The notes under the pieces were generated by a model. That model was not told the origin of the DNA. It saw only the letters and a list, made by a program, of their open reading frames with translations, and made no database searches. A DNA stretch of 9,040 nucleotides from DASPPM01 sp035604475. GTDB lineage: Bacteria; Pseudomonadota; Alphaproteobacteria; JACZXZ01. The first letter of the stretch is position 1; each line of letters opens with the position of its first letter. Location of the stretch: NCBI GenBank assembly GCA_035604475.1, contig DATNIJ010000332.1:1-9040 (forward strand), in the 5' to 3' direction. The translations under genes and the position numbers were made by a program. This document shows, one piece after another, positions 6,678 through 9,040 of this stretch.

Positions 6678-6686
6678 CTTATAGCA
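6678..6686 (-). promoter_or_regulatory. Extended -10 promoter of the IS remnant, minus strand
   Basis: Read on the minus strand, TGCTATAAG fits an extended -10 element (TGnTATAAT) with one mismatch. It lies 36 bp upstream of the remnant transposase ATG at 6642. A -35 is poor (TTGATG 20 bp upstream). If active today it would produce a transcript antisense to the desaturase-type gene. Confidence 0.4.
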
Positions 6687-6720
6687 GAATCGACGGCTGC
6701 AATCATCAAATTGCGTTGCC

Positions 6721-6736
6721 ATCTGGGAAATCCGGG
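6721..6736 (-). repeat. Right terminal inverted repeat of the IS-like island
   Basis: On the minus strand this reads CCCGGATTTCCCAGAT, which matches the left repeat at 14 of 16 positions ungapped, or at 15 of 16 allowing one indel. The next bases outward are C then TAA (6738-6740). Confidence 0.65.
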
Positions 6737-6745
6737 CTAAGAGCG

Positions 6746-6797
6746 TTGACAGCGCTGGCTGCGACCCGGACTCTAGCGCCCGCGAGCGAAGCGGGCG
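6746..6797 (+). promoter_or_regulatory. Possible hyuA promoter and leader hairpin
   Basis: A perfect TTGACA (6746-6751) lies 85 bp upstream of the hyuA start, but the bases 17-18 bp downstream (GACTCT/ACTCTA) are a weak -10. CGCCCGC (6777-6783) pairs with GCGGGCG (6791-6797) around a 7-nt loop. It begins just outside the IS-like island, so insertion of that island would have displaced any older upstream regulatory sites. Confidence 0.35.
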
Positions 6798-6836
6798 TCG
6801 CGCGAGATCGGCGGCAGGGGCAAGGCGGATAGCGGC

Positions 6837-8879
6837 ATGTCTTATCGCATCGGCGTCGATATCGGCGGCACCTTCACGGATTTCTGCGTCTTCAATGAGG
6901 CGTCGGGCGAGCTTCACTCCCTCAAGGTGCTCTCCACCCCCGAGGAACCGGGCTCGGAAGTCATCGAGGGCGTGCGGCAGATCAGGAGCCGCTTCGGCGT
7001 CGAGCCCGGCGAGGTCGCCTATTTCACCCATGGCACGACCGTCGGCATCAACACGGTCATCCAGCGCAAGGGCGTCCGCCTCTGCCTCTTCGCGACCGAG
7101 GGCTTCTGCGACGTGCTCGAGCTGGCCCGGCTCAAGATGCCCGACCCCTACGATCTCTTCTCCCGCCGGCCGGCCCCGCTCGTCACGCGCGAGCGCGTCT
7201 TCCCGATCAAGGAACGCATCGCGCCCGACGGCTCGATCGACGAGCCGCTCGACGAGGAGAGCGTGCGCATAGCCCTCGCGAACGCCAAGCGCGCGGGTGC
7301 CGAGGGCATCGTCGTCTCCCTCCTCCACGCCTACCGCAACCCCACGCACGAAGAGGCCGTCAAGGCGATCGTGAGCGGCTTAGCGCCCGAGATGTTCGTC
7401 TGCTGCTCGAGCGAGGTCTGGCCGATCATCCGCGAGTACGAGCGCACGGTGACCGCGGTCGTGAGCGGCTACGTGCAGCCGCGCGTCGCCTTCTATCTCT
7501 CCTCGCTCGAGGCGGCCCTCAAGGGTGCGGGCATCGGCGCCGTGCCGCTCATCACCAAATCGAACGGCGGGGTGATGAGCGCCGAGCTCGGCAAGCGCCA
7601 CGCGGTCCAGATGCTGCTCTCGGGTACCGCATCCGGCGTCATCGGTGCGAGCCACGTGGCGCGCCTCTGCGGCCTCAAGAACGCGATGAGCCTCGATATC
7701 GGCGGCACCAGCGCCGACATGGCGCTCATCGTCGAGGGGCAGCCCCAATACGGCATCGGCGAGCAGGTCGGCGATTTCCCCGTCTTCATCCCCACGGTCT
7801 CCGTCACCTCCGTCGGCGAGGGCGGCGGCTCGATCGCCTGGGTCGATCCCTTCGGCGTGCTCAAGGTCGGCCCAGAGAGCGCCGGCTCGACGCCGGGCCC
7901 GGCCTGCTACGGCAAGGGCGGGACGCGCGCCACCATCACCGACGCCTTCGCCGTCTGCGGTTTCATCGGGCAGAGCGGGCTCGGCTACAACGCCGTGCAA
8001 ATCGACTTGGGCCGGGCCAAGGCCGCCGTCGGCGAGATCGCGGCCAGGCTCAAGCTGGGCCTCCAAGAGGCCGCGGAGGCGATCATCAAGGTCGCCGTCT
8101 CGGGCACTTTCGTCGAGGTATCGAAGCTGGTGTCGCGCTACGGCGTCGATCCGCGCGACTTCGCGCTCATTGCCTTCGGGGGTGCCGGTCCCATGCTCGC
8201 CGCATTCCTCGCGCGCGAGCTCGGCATCGCCCAAGTGGTGGTGCCGACCACCCCCGGCGTGCTCAGTGCCTTCGGCGGGCTCATCGCCGACATCAAGAAC
8301 GACTTCATCAAGACGGTCTATCTCGACGTGGGCCCCGGCCTCGAGGTCGAGCTCAGGCGCGGCTTTGCCGAGCTCCTGGACCAGGCGGTGCGTTGGCTGC
8401 GCGACGAGCAGGGCTTCCGCGACGCTTACACGCTCCTCTATTCCGCGGACATGCGCTATCGCGGCCAATCCTTCGAGATCGAGACGCCGCTCGAGGCGGC
8501 CTGGATCGAGAGCGCCTTGTGGGAGCGCATCGCGGAAGCCTTCCACCGCCAGCACGAGCAGATCTACGACTACTGCGACCGCGCGGCACCGGCGCAGATC
8601 ATCAACCTGCGCCTTATCATCCTGGGGCCGAGCCCGAAGCCCGAGTTCAAGCCGCTCCCGGCGAGCGACGCGGCACCGCGGCCCGAGAAGAGCGCACTTG
8701 TCTACTACGACGGCAAAGTGCGGCCGGTCCCCCTCTACGCCCGCAGCACGCTTCTCGCGGGCCAGCGCTTTGCCGGTCCCGCCGTGATCGCCCAAGACGA
8801 CTGCACGACCTGCATCCCGGACGGCTTCGATGTGCGCGTCGATGCCTACGGCAATCTCTTGCTGCGCTACGGCGCCTGA
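6837..8879 (+). CDS. hyuA: Hydantoinase A/5-oxoprolinase family protein (HyuA)
   Basis: This complete 680-aa protein is of normal length for HyuA, the ATP-using subunit of N-methylhydantoinase/5-oxoprolinase type enzymes in the cytoplasm. The N-terminal domain has the sugar-kinase-like phosphate loop VDIGGTFTD (7-15) and the HGTTVGINTVIQRKG segment (65-79). The central hydantoinase A domain carries a second phosphate motif, DIGGTSAD (287-294). It continues with a GEGGGSIAW-DPFG-LKVGPESAGSTPGPACYG block and the AFGGAGP motif around residues 447-453. The C-terminal domain ends in a beta-rich tail around DCTTCIPDG. The ATG at 6837 follows AAGGCGGA and directly begins the conserved SYRIGVDIGG N-terminus. 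The gene is followed after 22 bp by hyuB, the usual gene order. Acetone-carboxylase-type relatives share the fold, so the substrate is uncertain. Confidence 0.95.
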   Translation: MSYRIGVDIGGTFTDFCVFNEASGELHSLKVLSTPEEPGSEVIEGVRQIRSRFGVEPGEVAYFTHGTTVGINTVIQRKGVRLCLFATEGFCDVLELARLKMPDPYDLFSRRPAPLVTRERVFPIKERIAPDGSIDEPLDEESVRIALANAKRAGAEGIVVSLLHAYRNPTHEEAVKAIVSGLAPEMFVCCSSEVWPIIREYERTVTAVVSGYVQPRVAFYLSSLEAALKGAGIGAVPLITKSNGGVMSAELGKRHAVQMLLSGTASGVIGASHVARLCGLKNAMSLDIGGTSADMALIVEGQPQYGIGEQVGDFPVFIPTVSVTSVGEGGGSIAWVDPFGVLKVGPESAGSTPGPACYGKGGTRATITDAFAVCGFIGQSGLGYNAVQIDLGRAKAAVGEIAARLKLGLQEAAEAIIKVAVSGTFVEVSKLVSRYGVDPRDFALIAFGGAGPMLAAFLARELGIAQVVVPTTPGVLSAFGGLIADIKNDFIKTVYLDVGPGLEVELRRGFAELLDQAVRWLRDEQGFRDAYTLLYSADMRYRGQSFEIETPLEAAWIESALWERIAEAFHRQHEQIYDYCDRAAPAQIINLRLIILGPSPKPEFKPLPASDAAPRPEKSALVYYDGKVRPVPLYARSTLLAGQRFAGPAVIAQDDCTTCIPDGFDVRVDAYGNLLLRYGA

Positions 8880-8901
8880 AGCCGGCGCCGGGAGGACGTG
8901 A

Positions 8902-9040
8902 ATGGCCATCGACAAGGTCACCCTGCAAATCCTCGCCAACCACTGCCGCGCCGCGGCCGAGAGCATGGCCTTCACGCTCTACCGCACGGCGCACTCGACC
9001 TTCGTCAAGGAGACCGAGGATTTCACCACCGGCCTCACCA
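8902..9040 (+). CDS. hyuB: Hydantoinase B/oxoprolinase family protein, N-terminal part (runs off window)
   Basis: Only the first 46 codons are present. The start ATG at 8902 has an ideal GGAGG at 8891-8895, six bases upstream. The residues AAAESMAFTLYRTAHSTFVKE-EDF match the HyuB N-terminal pattern, in which an A-E-M--TL-RTA-S---KE--DF segment follows a short leader. It is the expected partner of the hyuA gene 22 bp upstream. It is a second hyuB in the window and cannot be compared directly with the fragment at 2-586, because the two cover opposite ends of the protein. Confidence 0.93.
   Translation, partial: MAIDKVTLQILANHCRAAAESMAFTLYRTAHSTFVKETEDFTTGLT

Larger units (their letters stand above)
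5674..6737 (-). mobile_element. Decayed IS1380-family-like element carrying a desaturase-type gene
   Basis: The island is bounded by inverted repeats (5674-5689 and 6721-6736) that share an exact 11-base core; TAA abuts both ends (5671-5673 and 6738-6740). Inside, the minus strand carries fragments resembling the start (6642-6571) and end (5941-5756) of an IS1380-family transposase in the correct order and orientation. About 0.6 kb between them holds the plus-strand gene at 6034-6555 instead of the transposase core. Hand-counted G+C over 6061-6360 is about 54%, against about 72% in a sampled line of the upstream gene. Intact IS1380 elements are roughly 1.6-1.7 kb, so this 1.06-kb unit cannot move by itself. 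The family assignment rests on recalled motifs, not on a search. Confidence 0.6.

Noticed and set aside
5671..6739. TA-flanked ends suggesting an IS630/mariner-type element
   Set aside because: TA does abut both ends, but the internal remnants resemble IS1380 transposase and the ends start with CC, so the TA match was judged less informative.
6552..6740. A 62-codon plus-strand frame overlapping the desaturase-type stop by ATGA
   Set aside because: Though coupled in position, its residues (many Gly/Arg/Pro) resemble nothing, and it runs through the IS remnant and its right inverted repeat, so it is most likely chance.
7380..8975. A 531-codon minus-strand frame opposite hyuA
   Set aside because: It is the antisense shadow of hyuA, with biased composition and no motif.
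1..9040. CRISPR array or phage genes
   Set aside because: No short direct repeats with regular spacers and no phage-like proteins are seen. The only tandem repeats are the coding RidA units.

Overview
This window is high-GC bacterial DNA, about 70% G+C in the coding regions I counted. The coding style, the catabolic gene set and a dispersed-repeat style intergenic spacer suggest an alphaproteobacterium of the Rhodospirillales/Hyphomicrobiales type. That placement is inference from style, since there is no rRNA or other marker gene here.

Layout. (1) 2-1833, plus strand: the C-terminal end of a hydantoinase B/oxoprolinase subunit (HyuB), coupled by an ATGA overlap to a gene encoding three RidA/YjgF domains in tandem on one polypeptide, at an exact 417-bp (139-aa) period. 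(2) 1834-2025: a spacer between convergent genes with nested C-rich/G-rich hairpins and a G-quadruplex-like run. (3) 4302-2026, minus strand: an aldo/keto reductase gene followed by a DadA-like FAD amino acid dehydrogenase gene, 21 bp apart. (4) 4303-4510: a divergent promoter region. (5) 4511-5629, plus strand: a second, different FAD amine/amino acid oxidoreductase (glycine/sarcosine oxidase/HcnC/OoxB type). (6) 5674-6737: a low-GC (about 54%) island bounded by imperfect inverted repeats. It holds what look like the two ends of a decayed minus-strand IS1380-family transposase, with a small sterol-desaturase/fatty-acid-hydroxylase-type membrane protein gene in the middle. (7) 6837-9040, plus strand: a complete hyuA followed by the start of a second hyuB.

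How the genes may work together (inference). HyuA/HyuB enzymes use ATP to open hydantoin or 5-oxoproline type rings and release amino acid derivatives. The two FAD enzymes would oxidise amino acids or secondary amines to imines. RidA proteins hydrolyse reactive imine/enamine intermediates. An aldo/keto reductase could reduce the carbonyl products. The window therefore reads as an amino-acid/hydantoin-like catabolic island between two hyu gene sets. Its most unusual parts are the three-domain RidA, which may be a natural single-chain version of the RidA homotrimer, and the gutted IS1380-like element that now carries a membrane di-iron-type enzyme.
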